DNA from: Gammaproteobacteria bacterium
GTDB taxonomy: Bacteria > Pseudomonadota > Gammaproteobacteria > Methylococcales > UBA2780
NCBI GenBank assembly: GCA_003646305.1
Contig: QNFJ01000129.1
Location: forward strand, 1 to 6,343
Direction of reading: 5' to 3'
DNA: 6,343 nucleotides
Below, one piece after another: positions 1 through 6,198 of the stretch (position 1 is the stretch's first letter; every line of letters starts with the position of its first letter). The notes beneath the pieces were generated by a model. The model was not told the origin of the DNA. It saw nothing but the letters and a program-made list of their open reading frames with translations, and ran no database searches. The position numbers and the translations under genes are program-made.

Positions 1-1412
1 GGCCTGCCGACTTCTCGAGCGGATTCTTGAATGCGCAATGCAATACCTTGGCTGTCATGTGCCGCATCATATGGCTGTTTTTTACCTACAGCTAAAGAAT
101 CTTGGCGTAATCTACTCAAGTGGCTAAAGATATGCTCCATCATCACGACTGATCCATCAACCATCATGCCTATGGCAATCGCTAAGCCACCCAATGACAT
201 CAGGTTTGCTGAGACACCCCAATAGGCCATGATCATTAATGCCAAACCTATGGAAATGGGTATGGAGATCAATACTAAAAATGTAGCGCTCAGATTCATT
301 AAGAAAAACATCAGCACAACGACAATCAGTACAAAGGCCTGCAGTAATGCCTTACTAACGGTATTGACCGCTTGATTTACCAGTTCAGCCTGGTCATAAA
401 ATGGTTCAATCGTAACGCCATCGGGTAACGCCATTTGTATGGCCGGAAGCCGTGCCTTGATGCCATCTATTGTTGACTTGGTATTGGCACCCAAACGCTT
501 CATTACAATACCCGCAACAACTTCCCCCATTGCCTTTGGCTCTCCATTAGCATCACGGCGTGACATAGTGACTGCACCTTGACGAATCTCAGGACCAAAA
601 TCGACAACAGCCACATCGCTAACACGTACTGATACGCCATCAATATTCTTTAACGGAATATTACTAATATCTCGCAGGCCCTCCTCATTACTGCGTACCC
701 AACCAACGCCTCGAATCACTAGCTGTTCAGCGCCTCGGTCTAAATACCAACCACCCGCATTACGGTTATTTTGCTCGATAGCCTTTGCAATATCATTAAT
801 GGTTAACTTATAAGACAGTAGCTGGTGTGGATTAACTTGCACTTGATACTGCCTGACTTCACCACCGAACGACAACACATCGGTCACGCCACCAACAGGC
901 ATCAACAACAGTTTAACCACCCAATCATTTAGGCTACGCAAGGCAATAGCATCGTATTTTTCTGGGTCATCCGCTCGTAAAATATATTGGTAAACTTGCC
1001 CAAGACCGGATGTATTTGGCCCCATTTCGGGCGTACCGATACCATCGGGGATTTGCTCACGTGCAGATTGTAAGCGCTCAAAAACCAACTGACGTGCAAA
1101 ATAAATATCCGTGCCTTCCTTAAACACCACGGTAATCACCGATAAGCCTGTTTTGGAAATTGAGCGCACTTCTTCAACATCCGGCAAGGCATACATTACC
1201 GATTCGATAGGAAACGTAATCAGTTGCTCAACTTCTTCAGATGCTAATCCACGGGCTTCGGTGTTTACTTGTACCTGTACATTGGTGACATCTGGAAAGG
1301 CATCAAGGTTTAATGACGGCAAAATGAATATGCCTCCGACAAGTGTTGCCAATAACGCCAACACGACCAACAGGCGATTATTAATGCTTAGATCAATAAT
1401 TTTATTTAACAT
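1..1412 (-). CDS. Heavy-metal efflux RND pump, CzcA/CusA family (N-terminal part, cut by window edge)
   Basis: This is the inner-membrane pump of a tripartite metal exporter, driven by the proton gradient. The frame is open from an ATG at 1412 to base 1, giving 470 of the roughly 1040 residues usual for the family; the C-terminal half lies outside the window. The start MLNKIIDLSINNRLLVV leads into transmembrane helix 1, followed by a porter domain with the HME-type signature LDAFPDVTNVQVQV (about residues 36-49). Helices 2-4 follow around residues 340-430. Helix 4 reads GGLAIAIGMMVDG with Asp419 and Glu426, the proton-relay positions of the family. Alanine 413 occupies the place of the first Asp of CzcA (D402), as in CusA. 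The last visible residues, SAREVGR, fit the loop before helix 5. TGAGG at 1424-1420, overlapping the stop of the upstream adaptor gene, is a good ribosome binding site 7 bases from the ATG. The family call is secure; the metal is not. Confidence 0.95.
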   Translation of the reverse strand, partial: MLNKIIDLSINNRLLVVLALLATLVGGIFILPSLNLDAFPDVTNVQVQVNTEARGLASEEVEQLITFPIESVMYALPDVEEVRSISKTGLSVITVVFKEGTDIYFARQLVFERLQSAREQIPDGIGTPEMGPNTSGLGQVYQYILRADDPEKYDAIALRSLNDWVVKLLLMPVGGVTDVLSFGGEVRQYQVQVNPHQLLSYKLTINDIAKAIEQNNRNAGGWYLDRGAEQLVIRGVGWVRSNEEGLRDISNIPLKNIDGVSVRVSDVAVVDFGPEIRQGAVTMSRRDANGEPKAMGEVVAGIVMKRLGANTKSTIDGIKARLPAIQMALPDGVTIEPFYDQAELVNQAVNTVSKALLQAFVLIVVVLMFFLMNLSATFLVLISIPISIGLALMIMAYWGVSANLMSLGGLAIAIGMMVDGSVVMMEHIFSHLSRLRQDSLAVGKKQPYDAAHDSQGIALRIQESAREVGR

Positions 1413-1421
1413 GGGTTAACC

Positions 1422-2534
1422 TCAATGGTTATGTATTTCAAAACCAGTTTTCGCTAGTTCTGACTGCAAAAAGAACGCACCTTTCGTGACAACACGTGCA
1501 CCTGCTTTAATGCCTTCAATCACAGAGACACCATTATTGGTTCTGATAACCTCAACTTCTTGCGGCTCAAATTCATTGTCTTCGTGTTCAACAAATACCA
1601 TCCAATCGCCGTCTGGACTGCGAAGCACCGCATCAGCAGGAACTGACAAGGCCTTTTCCATATTATTCAACATGATTTTTGTACCTACAAAAACACCGGG
1701 ATGTAGTAAATCGTTAGGATTCGCAATTTCGATACGCACACCAATAGTCCGTGTTGTTTCATCTAAAGAATGATGGCGTTGAATAACCTTTCCTTTTAAC
1801 ACTCTATTACGAAATAATATCTTCGCATCAGCTCCGACTTGAACATCCAGTGCTTGCTCAGCGGTCAAGCGTGCATTGACCCAAAGCAATTTTTCATCAC
1901 TAATTTCAAATAACATCCGTCCAGCCTCAACCCGCTCCCCCAAAATAAAATCATCTTGTATAACGGTGCCATCTTGCGGTGCGGATAACTGAAAACTTCC
2001 ACTAATCAATTCTGCTCTGGTGCCTTTCAGCATTATCTTGATTTGTTGTCGGCTCATACCATATGCCAGAACCTTTGCCAGAGCCTGTTCATTGTTCACT
2101 TTGACCTGAATATAGCGAGAACCAGATACGACTTTCCGCCCTAATTTTCGAACACGGTCCCATTCTCGTGTTGCAACTAAAAGCTCACCCTGAGCTTGTG
2201 CCATTTCGACGCTAGACAAGGTTATCAAGGGTTGTCCAATAACCACCGTATCCCCTAATTTTGCATGTCGTCCAATAACCTGGGCACTAATGCGTGAAAC
2301 AACCTGGCTGGTGGCGTAAGCGTTTAACATTATTTCTCCGGGGGCACTAATTTCGCGCTTTGCATTAGCTAACTGAAGCGCTGATGTCACAATACCCGCT
2401 GTTTTTATCTGGTCAGTACTGAGGTGAACGGCAGCCTCTCCCGTATGTTCATCATGTCCATTTTCTGCATAGCCGTTGCTCGTGGCTAATATGGCTAATA
2501 GACTTATCAGTAACCTTGGTTTTAATGCATTCAT
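1422..2534 (-). CDS. CzcB-like periplasmic adaptor (membrane fusion protein) of an RND metal efflux system
   Basis: The product (370 residues) would link the RND pump to the outer-membrane channel in the periplasm. A signal peptide ends near residue 23 (SNGYA before ENGHDEH); no lipobox cysteine is seen. The mature N-terminus carries a short His/acidic stretch (residues 25-37), as in CzcB proteins. The two halves of the barrel-sandwich (lipoyl-like) domain lie at about 75-110 (ISAQVIGRHAKLGDTVVIGQ) and 182-210 (LSAPQDGTVIQDD), separated by a helical hairpin. A beta-barrel (about 215-290) and a membrane-proximal domain (about 295-370) follow. The C-terminus, GAFFLQSELAKTGFEIHNH, is typical of CzcB-type adaptors. 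The start is supported by GGAGA (2545-2541) 6 bases upstream. The gene sits 37 bases after the outer-membrane gene and 9 bases before the pump, so the three are probably cotranscribed. It lacks the N-terminal YxxPMNP domain of CusB, unlike the adaptor at the right end. The metal is unknown. Confidence 0.93.
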   Translation of the reverse strand: MNALKPRLLISLLAILATSNGYAENGHDEHTGEAAVHLSTDQIKTAGIVTSALQLANAKREISAPGEIMLNAYATSQVVSRISAQVIGRHAKLGDTVVIGQPLITLSSVEMAQAQGELLVATREWDRVRKLGRKVVSGSRYIQVKVNNEQALAKVLAYGMSRQQIKIMLKGTRAELISGSFQLSAPQDGTVIQDDFILGERVEAGRMLFEISDEKLLWVNARLTAEQALDVQVGADAKILFRNRVLKGKVIQRHHSLDETTRTIGVRIEIANPNDLLHPGVFVGTKIMLNNMEKALSVPADAVLRSPDGDWMVFVEHEDNEFEPQEVEVIRTNNGVSVIEGIKAGARVVTKGAFFLQSELAKTGFEIHNH

Positions 2535-2571
2535 TGTTATTCTCCATTACCCCGTTATGAGGGCTTTTTGT

Positions 2572-3816
2572 TTATCTGTTATTGGCATTATTCACTGCTA
2601 ACCACTGGCTGATTTCGCCAGAGGCGATAAGCCACTGAACCCATGACTGCCAAAGTCGCATTTTGTGATCGATCGCATTCGCTTGCGTGTCAAGAGCCTG
2701 CTTTAACTGAACAAGATAGGCCGTTGTACTCATCTCACCGGCACGCCACAGGCGCTCAAGTATTTTTTCTTGCCTGGCTAGACTTTGGCTCCCAGTCATT
2801 TGCCACTGTAACCAGGCCTTACGGTTAACCTGCAAGGTTTTTGCGGCTGTTGTTAGATTGGCAGCGAGCTGGCGACGCTTGTTTATCGCTTCACGTTGAA
2901 CTTGAATAAGCTGTGAGTTGGCTGCATCGACTTGAGCGCTAAAGTTATTTCTCACAAATAATGGCATTGAAAAGGTGACACTTGTTAAATTATCATCACC
3001 TTCTTTTCCAGCTTTTAGCCCAATCGTCGGACTTGGGCGCTGCTCTCGTTGACGCAATTTTATTTCAGCACGCGAAATATTCATTCGTGCGCGGGCCAAC
3101 TGCATCATAGGCAAGCTGTCTAATAACTTTTCTCTGTCATCAACTGGATATTCTGGGTTATTGGGAACACCTTCTAGTGCAGGCAGTGTGTCTAGAAATC
3201 GGCCATCTTTATTGCCCAGTAATAGATAGAGTGCTTGTTCACTTGCGATGAGTTTAGACTCTGATTTAGACAGTTGGAAAAGAGCCTCATTATTAGCCAA
3301 TTGGGACAGCGTTAAATCAACCTCTGTTAAATCACCTGTGTCGTAACGTTGTTTTGTAAGGCTTAAAAACTGAGCCATAGAGCCCATCCGCTTTTGAGTA
3401 ATCTTGAGCTTTTTTACACTTATCTGATAGTTTACTAGTCCAATTAATGCCTCAGCAGCAAGTTGTTGTTGCTGCTGTTTCAGCTCACCAAGAGCGTGCT
3501 GCAATTTAAAGTCTGCGACACTTTCTTGAGCCAAGCGTTTGTTGTTCCAGTCAATGGTTTGGGATATACCTGCCGTTTTCGTATTAACACCAGCATCTTC
3601 ATACTCAAATTCAATTGCAGGGTTAAATAAAGGTTGCTCGGCAGCACGAAGTGTTGCCTTCATTTTTTCGACAGCAGCTTCTGCTGCCTGAAATTTAGGG
3701 TGTTGACTAACAACCTGGTTTAACCAGTTTTCAAGCTTAGTTTGTTCATTGGCACTGCTCATTGAAGGGAGCAGCGCCATACCCAACAACAGGGTTGTTG
3801 CACGTAGAAATATCAT
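2572..3816 (-). CDS. TolC-family outer-membrane efflux protein, CzcC-like
   Basis: This is the outer-membrane channel of the leftward metal exporter (414 residues from the chosen start, normal for CzcC-type proteins). The start at 3816 (MIFLRATTLLLG) is preferred because AGGA lies 6 bases upstream (3826-3823) and the protein then begins directly with a signal peptide that ends near SMSSA (residue 22). The frame stays open to a GTG at 3849, but that start has no comparable site and would spoil the signal peptide. The two tandem repeats of the family are visible: RYDTGDLTEVDL (about 158-169) and RLWRAGEMSTTAYL (about 355-368), each in a long helical, Gln/Ala-rich coiled-coil region. FSMPLF (about 282-287) marks a second-half beta strand. 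No lipobox cysteine is seen, so it is probably not a lipoprotein. A run of five glutamines sits at about 114-118. It is the second gene of the leftward operon, followed by the adaptor and pump genes. Confidence 0.93.
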   Translation of the reverse strand: MIFLRATTLLLGMALLPSMSSANEQTKLENWLNQVVSQHPKFQAAEAAVEKMKATLRAAEQPLFNPAIEFEYEDAGVNTKTAGISQTIDWNNKRLAQESVADFKLQHALGELKQQQQQLAAEALIGLVNYQISVKKLKITQKRMGSMAQFLSLTKQRYDTGDLTEVDLTLSQLANNEALFQLSKSESKLIASEQALYLLLGNKDGRFLDTLPALEGVPNNPEYPVDDREKLLDSLPMMQLARARMNISRAEIKLRQREQRPSPTIGLKAGKEGDDNLTSVTFSMPLFVRNNFSAQVDAANSQLIQVQREAINKRRQLAANLTTAAKTLQVNRKAWLQWQMTGSQSLARQEKILERLWRAGEMSTTAYLVQLKQALDTQANAIDHKMRLWQSWVQWLIASGEISQWLAVNNANNR

Positions 3817-3822
3817 GATAAT

Positions 3823-3826
3823 TCCT
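3823..3826 (-). promoter_or_regulatory. Ribosome binding site that decides the start of the leftward outer-membrane gene
   Basis: AGGA on the minus strand, 6 bases before the ATG at 3816. It favours this ATG over the upstream in-frame GTG at 3849. Confidence 0.7.
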
Positions 3827-3872
3827 ATAAAACATAATCGAGCGGGCACAGCTTAATAAACCGTGCTACTTT

Positions 3873-3885
3873 TCGGCAAAGCCGA
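3873..3885 (-). other. Small hairpin between the His-rich gene and the outer-membrane gene
   Basis: The minus strand reads TCGGC-TTT-GCCGA, a 5-base-pair stem with a 3-base loop, inside the 82-base gap between the first two genes of the leftward operon. It is not followed by a T-run on the minus strand, so it is not a standard terminator. It could partly uncouple expression of the small gene from the pump genes or protect processed mRNA ends. That role is inference from its position. Confidence 0.3.
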
Positions 3886-3898
3886 TAATGATCAGGAA

Positions 3899-4207
3899 TT
3901 AACTGAGAGGTGGGTGCTGAGGTGGAGGGGTGCTTCGTGAAAAAAGACAAACACTATAAACAGGCTCTGCAATATCTTTAATGGGCAAGAGCTGACTAAT
4001 ATGCATGCTTGGCAGCCCTAAGAGGTGGGCGCTCGCATGGCAGCAATGATCGCTATCCGATTGGCTGTGTTGGTCACTTGTGTGATGAGCATCCGTAATA
4101 AAAGCGTGATCACCGTCAATAATATCTTCGTGGCTATGCGCAGCCCAAACACTGCTATAACTTAGCATGCTAATAATAAAGAGCCAGATTGTGAACTGTT
4201 TTGCCAT
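3899..4207 (-). CDS. Small secreted His-rich protein, CzcI/DUF2946-like, heading the leftward efflux operon
   Basis: The product has 102 residues. MAKQFTIWLFIISMLSYSSV followed by WAA looks like a cleavable signal peptide (cut after about residue 23), so the protein should act in the periplasm. The mature part holds eleven histidines (24, 26, 34, 41, 42, 47, 54, 57, 61, 69 and 98), many acidic residues, and the cluster SDSDHCCHASAH (Cys55 and Cys56), a plausible metal site. It ends in a proline-rich tail (STPPPQHPPLS). Small proteins with a signal peptide, His region, Cys/His cluster and Pro-containing tail are known at the head of czc-type operons (CzcI). Family membership here rests on architecture and position, not on an alignment. 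The ATG at 4207 is the only workable start, but no clear Shine-Dalgarno sequence precedes it. A role in periplasmic metal binding or in tuning induction is inferred. Confidence 0.75.
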   Translation of the reverse strand: MAKQFTIWLFIISMLSYSSVWAAHSHEDIIDGDHAFITDAHHTSDQHSQSDSDHCCHASAHLLGLPSMHISQLLPIKDIAEPVYSVCLFSRSTPPPQHPPLS

Positions 4208-4256
4208 GCAGTGCTTTGGAATAAAAATATGTTTAGTTGTAAGAATAAGCCACGCT

Positions 4257-4262
4257 ACTATA
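4257..4262 (-). promoter_or_regulatory. Candidate -10 box for the leftward operon
   Basis: The minus strand reads TATAGT, about 50 bases upstream of the ATG at 4207. No convincing -35 hexamer lies at normal spacing. This is a guess from sequence shape only. Confidence 0.25.
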
Positions 4263-4292
4263 AAGAAAAATCTAAAACAACTTTTGGTGGTA

Positions 4293-4335
4293 CATTAAGG
4301 ATGAGTTTTCTTAATCAGAAAAATCATCCTTAATG
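4293..4335. repeat. 18-base inverted repeat with 7-base loop in the divergent promoter region
   Basis: The left arm is CATTAAGGATGAGTTTTC (4293-4310), the loop TTAATCA (4311-4317) and the right arm GAAAAATCATCCTTAATG (4318-4335). The arms match at 17 of 18 positions, and the outer 12 bases are perfect. It lies midway between the two divergent genes and its right arm ends one base before a TATAAT. As DNA it could be an operator for a dimeric or multimeric metal-responsive regulator. As RNA it could form a stem-loop in a leader. It has no GC-rich stem plus T-run, so a standard terminator is unlikely. Confidence 0.75.
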
Positions 4336-4336
4336 A

Positions 4337-4342
4337 TATAAT
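4337..4342 (+). promoter_or_regulatory. Candidate -10 box (TATAAT) for the rightward operon
   Basis: A perfect -10 consensus starts two bases after the right arm of the 18-base inverted repeat. At a 17-base spacing the -35 position (4314-4319, ATCAGA) is poor and falls inside the repeat, so regulator binding to the repeat could directly activate or block this promoter. It would leave a leader of about 60 bases before the ATG at 4412. Confidence 0.35.
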
Positions 4343-4385
4343 TGAACCATTATCATTCACTGTAGTCTTAGCCTACACTTGAAAT

Positions 4386-4391
4386 TATAGT
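4386..4391 (+). promoter_or_regulatory. Alternative -10 box (TATAGT) for the rightward operon
   Basis: TATAGT lies 20 bases before the ATG at 4412 and would give a very short leader. No good -35 lies at 17 bases, but the imperfect dyad TGTAG-N7-CTACA lies just upstream, where an activator could bind. Confidence 0.25.
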
Positions 4392-4411
4392 GATAAAAAA
4401 TTAAGAGCGTA

Positions 4412-4768
4412 ATGTATAAAAAATTCTCAATCCTGTTAATCCTTCTGATGGTGATCACGCCCGTTTCGGCTGCGTTTGTGAACTGTTCAGGCATGGATGG
4501 GGTTGGCGAAGAGGTTTCTTTAGCACCGGCTCATCATCATGGTGCCGAAGCTGTGACGCCCTCATTAAATGATGAATTGCAATCCGATCAAGTCGATAAA
4601 GTGGCTAGTTATGATGATTGCTCTCGTCATGTTTGCGCTTGTGGAATCTTTTTATCCGCCCAAAGTGGCAACTTATCCGCCTCTTTTTCTTTTTCTGATT
4701 ACCAACCATCATTTCTTTTAAGCTTCATCATTTCACCCGACATAAAGCCTCCTAGCTCGATTGCCTAA
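4412..4768 (+). CDS. Small secreted His/Cys protein heading the rightward Cus-type operon (CzcI/DUF2946-like)
   Basis: The product has 118 residues. MYKKFSILLILLMVITPVSA is a clear signal peptide with cleavage near residue 20-21, so the protein should be periplasmic. The mature part has Cys25, a His triplet (41-43), a stretch rich in acidic residues, and the cluster DDCSRHVCACG (Cys70, His73, Cys75, Cys77), which could hold a soft metal such as copper or silver. A Ser/Phe-rich hydrophobic segment and the tail DIKPPSSIA follow. Its layout parallels the small protein across the divergent promoter (signal peptide, His region, Cys/His cluster, Pro-Pro tail), although little direct identity is visible. 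The ribosome binding site is weak (AAGAG at 4403-4407, 4 bases before the ATG). It precedes the outer-membrane gene by 149 bases. Its function is unproven; metal binding or regulation of induction is inferred. Confidence 0.75.
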   Translation: MYKKFSILLILLMVITPVSAAFVNCSGMDGVGEEVSLAPAHHHGAEAVTPSLNDELQSDQVDKVASYDDCSRHVCACGIFLSAQSGNLSASFSFSDYQPSFLLSFIISPDIKPPSSIA

Positions 4769-4807
4769 ACAGAGGGTAGTTGTGTCTGCTGCTCGGGTAA
4801 TCGTGAT

Positions 4808-4822
4808 TTTAACACTGTTAAA
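4808..4822. repeat. 15-base perfect palindrome upstream of the second outer-membrane gene
   Basis: TTTAACACTGTTAAA consists of 7-base arms around a central C. It lies in the 149-base gap between the small His/Cys gene and the outer-membrane gene, about 95 bases before the latter's start. It could be a regulator site for an internal promoter, but no convincing -35/-10 pair was found next to it. No other clear signal was seen in this gap. Confidence 0.4.
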
Positions 4823-4908
4823 TTCATAACGTACCAACCGGATTGCTTGCGCACCGCCCTCTATTTATTGCCTTTGAGCAATTCCATGTTATTCATTTAC
4901 ATGTCTAC

Positions 4909-4913
4909 GAGGA
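4909..4913 (+). promoter_or_regulatory. Ribosome binding site that decides the start of the second outer-membrane gene
   Basis: GAGGA lies 4 bases before the ATG at 4918. Together with the signal peptide that begins there, it favours this start over the upstream in-frame TTG at 4843. Confidence 0.6.
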
Positions 4914-4917
4914 CGTT

Positions 4918-6198
4918 ATGGCGAGATTTAACAGAGCAGTCTCTTTTCTGCTAACAACCCTATTTTTTAGCGCGGTCGGTGCGAACGAGACCCATTTTCT
5001 AACCCTGCAAGCAGCGGTCAATATTGCTGTGCAGGACAATCCCAATCTAGCGCAAATTCAGGCCCGTTCAGAAGCAATGGCTGCGATCCCATCACAGGTG
5101 GGGACTCTACCTGACCCCGTAATCAGTTTTAATGCTTTAAATCTGCCGGTGGATACTTTTGATGTTAATCAGGAGAACATGACCCAATTGCAGACTGGGT
5201 TGTCTCAGGTTTTTCCTTTTCCAGGCAAATTAGCTTTGCGTGAAGAGAGTGCAAAGTATGAAGCCAAAGCCGCTGTGCATGATGTCACTGAAGCCCGCTG
5301 GCATCTGTTACGGGATATTAAAAAAAATTGGTGGGCCCTTTTCTACTTGGATCGCTCGTTGGAGATCGTTTCTTTAAATAGAAAGTTGCTTCAGCAGTTT
5401 GTTGAAGTTGCGGCAACAAAATATGAAGTAGGTGAAGGATTGCAGCAGGATGTTTTGCTTGCACAACTGGAACTCTCGAAGCTTTTGGATAATGAAATCA
5501 AGTTGAGTGGCGCAAGAAAGCGTGTTGAAGCGCAGCTTAATGCGTTACTAGATCATTCAGCTGATCAGAAAATTCTTCTTCCTAAAGCTGTTGAGGAATC
5601 TATCCCACCATTGCTGAAAGAGCCATCTCTTTTTCAATTGGCAGATCGTTACAGGGCTTTGCTGGCATCACGCCGAGAATCTGTTAATGCGGCTCGCTCT
5701 AGGGTTGATTTGGCTAAAAAAGATTTTTACCCCGATTTCAAAGTAGGTGCTTTCTACGGTGTCCGTGATGATCAGCCTTCAGGGCAAAGCAGAGCCGACT
5801 TTCTGAGCCTAAAACTGAGTATGAATATTCCTATTTTTGCCGCTACAAAGCAGCAAAAGGCTGTCGATCAGCGCAATAAAGAGCTAATGCAGAGACGTTA
5901 CGCGTTGCAAGATGAGTGGAACGTGGTGCGCACTCAAATATCCACTGCCTATGGAAATTACCAGCAATACAAGCAACAAGCTGAGCTATTTAAGGGAGGC
6001 ATTATTCCTCAGGCAAGGCAAACCGTTGCCTCAATGCTGGCAGGTTATCAGGTCAACAAGGTTGATTTCCTGAATCTGGTACGAAGCCAAATCACCTTAT
6101 ACAACTATGAAACCCAATACTGGATGGCCTTAAGTGGCGCCAACCAGGCATTGGCACGATTAACCGCCGTGGTCGGAAAGGAAGAAATTTATGAATAA
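4918..6198 (+). CDS. TolC-family outer-membrane efflux protein of the rightward Cus-type system
   Basis: This is the outer-membrane channel of the second exporter (426 residues from the chosen start). The protein begins MARFNRAVSFLLTTLFFSAV with cleavage near GANE, a normal signal peptide. A TTG start at 4843 would add 25 non-signal residues and is rejected. There is no lipobox cysteine, unlike E. coli CusC, which is a lipoprotein. Family features include LPDPVISF (about 64-71), VFPFPGKLALREESA (about 98-112), the first repeat KYEVGEGLQQDVLLAQLE (about 168-185), YPDFKVGAFYG (about 271-281), SMNIPIF (about 301-307), and the second repeat GYQVNKVDFLNLVRSQ (about 376-391). Its stop overlaps the start of the CusB-like adaptor by 8 bases, so the two are translationally coupled. 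The Cus assignment comes from that neighbour. It is clearly different in sequence from the CzcC-like channel of the leftward operon. Confidence 0.93.
   Translation: MARFNRAVSFLLTTLFFSAVGANETHFLTLQAAVNIAVQDNPNLAQIQARSEAMAAIPSQVGTLPDPVISFNALNLPVDTFDVNQENMTQLQTGLSQVFPFPGKLALREESAKYEAKAAVHDVTEARWHLLRDIKKNWWALFYLDRSLEIVSLNRKLLQQFVEVAATKYEVGEGLQQDVLLAQLELSKLLDNEIKLSGARKRVEAQLNALLDHSADQKILLPKAVEESIPPLLKEPSLFQLADRYRALLASRRESVNAARSRVDLAKKDFYPDFKVGAFYGVRDDQPSGQSRADFLSLKLSMNIPIFAATKQQKAVDQRNKELMQRRYALQDEWNVVRTQISTAYGNYQQYKQQAELFKGGIIPQARQTVASMLAGYQVNKVDFLNLVRSQITLYNYETQYWMALSGANQALARLTAVVGKEEIYE

Larger units (their letters stand above)
4208..4411. promoter_or_regulatory. Divergent promoter region between the two efflux operons
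   Basis: These 204 bases are AT-rich, carry no credible gene, and separate two operons that read outward, so both promoters should lie here. Visible elements are a long inverted repeat (4293-4335), rightward -10-like boxes TATAAT (4337-4342) and TATAGT (4386-4391), a leftward TATAGT (minus strand, 4262-4257), and small dyads at 4332-4357 and 4363-4376. None of the -10 boxes has a good -35 at 16-18 bases, which fits activator-dependent promoters, as is common for metal-induced efflux genes (MerR-type or CusR/CzcR-type regulators). No MerR- or CusR-like consensus was recognised. Confidence 0.7.

Noticed and set aside
31..225. Plus-strand open frame of 64 codons
   Set aside because: It is antisense to the helix-4 region of the RND pump gene.
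1111..1419. Plus-strand open frame of 102 codons
   Set aside because: It is the antisense shadow of the RND pump gene, which has strong protein-family support on the minus strand.
1486..1773. Plus-strand open frame of 95 codons
   Set aside because: It lies entirely antisense to the CzcB-like adaptor gene; it shows no recognisable family.
2643..2828. Plus-strand open frame of 61 codons
   Set aside because: It is antisense to the well-supported outer-membrane factor gene and shows no domain or signal peptide.
3817..3849. In-frame 11-codon extension of the leftward outer-membrane gene from a GTG
   Set aside because: The ATG at 3816 has AGGA at 6-base spacing and starts a clean signal peptide; the GTG has no comparable support.
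4293..4335. Inverted repeat as a bidirectional terminator
   Set aside because: It lies between divergent starts, not convergent ends, and lacks a GC-rich stem followed by a T-run.
4771..4862. Long-range pairing of AGAGGG (4771-4776) with CCCTCT (4857-4862)
   Set aside because: Six bases separated by 80 bases are easily produced by chance and no other stem supports the structure.
4843..4917. In-frame 25-codon extension of the second outer-membrane gene from a TTG
   Set aside because: The ATG at 4918 has a GAGGA site and begins directly with a signal peptide; the extension is not signal-like and would bury it.
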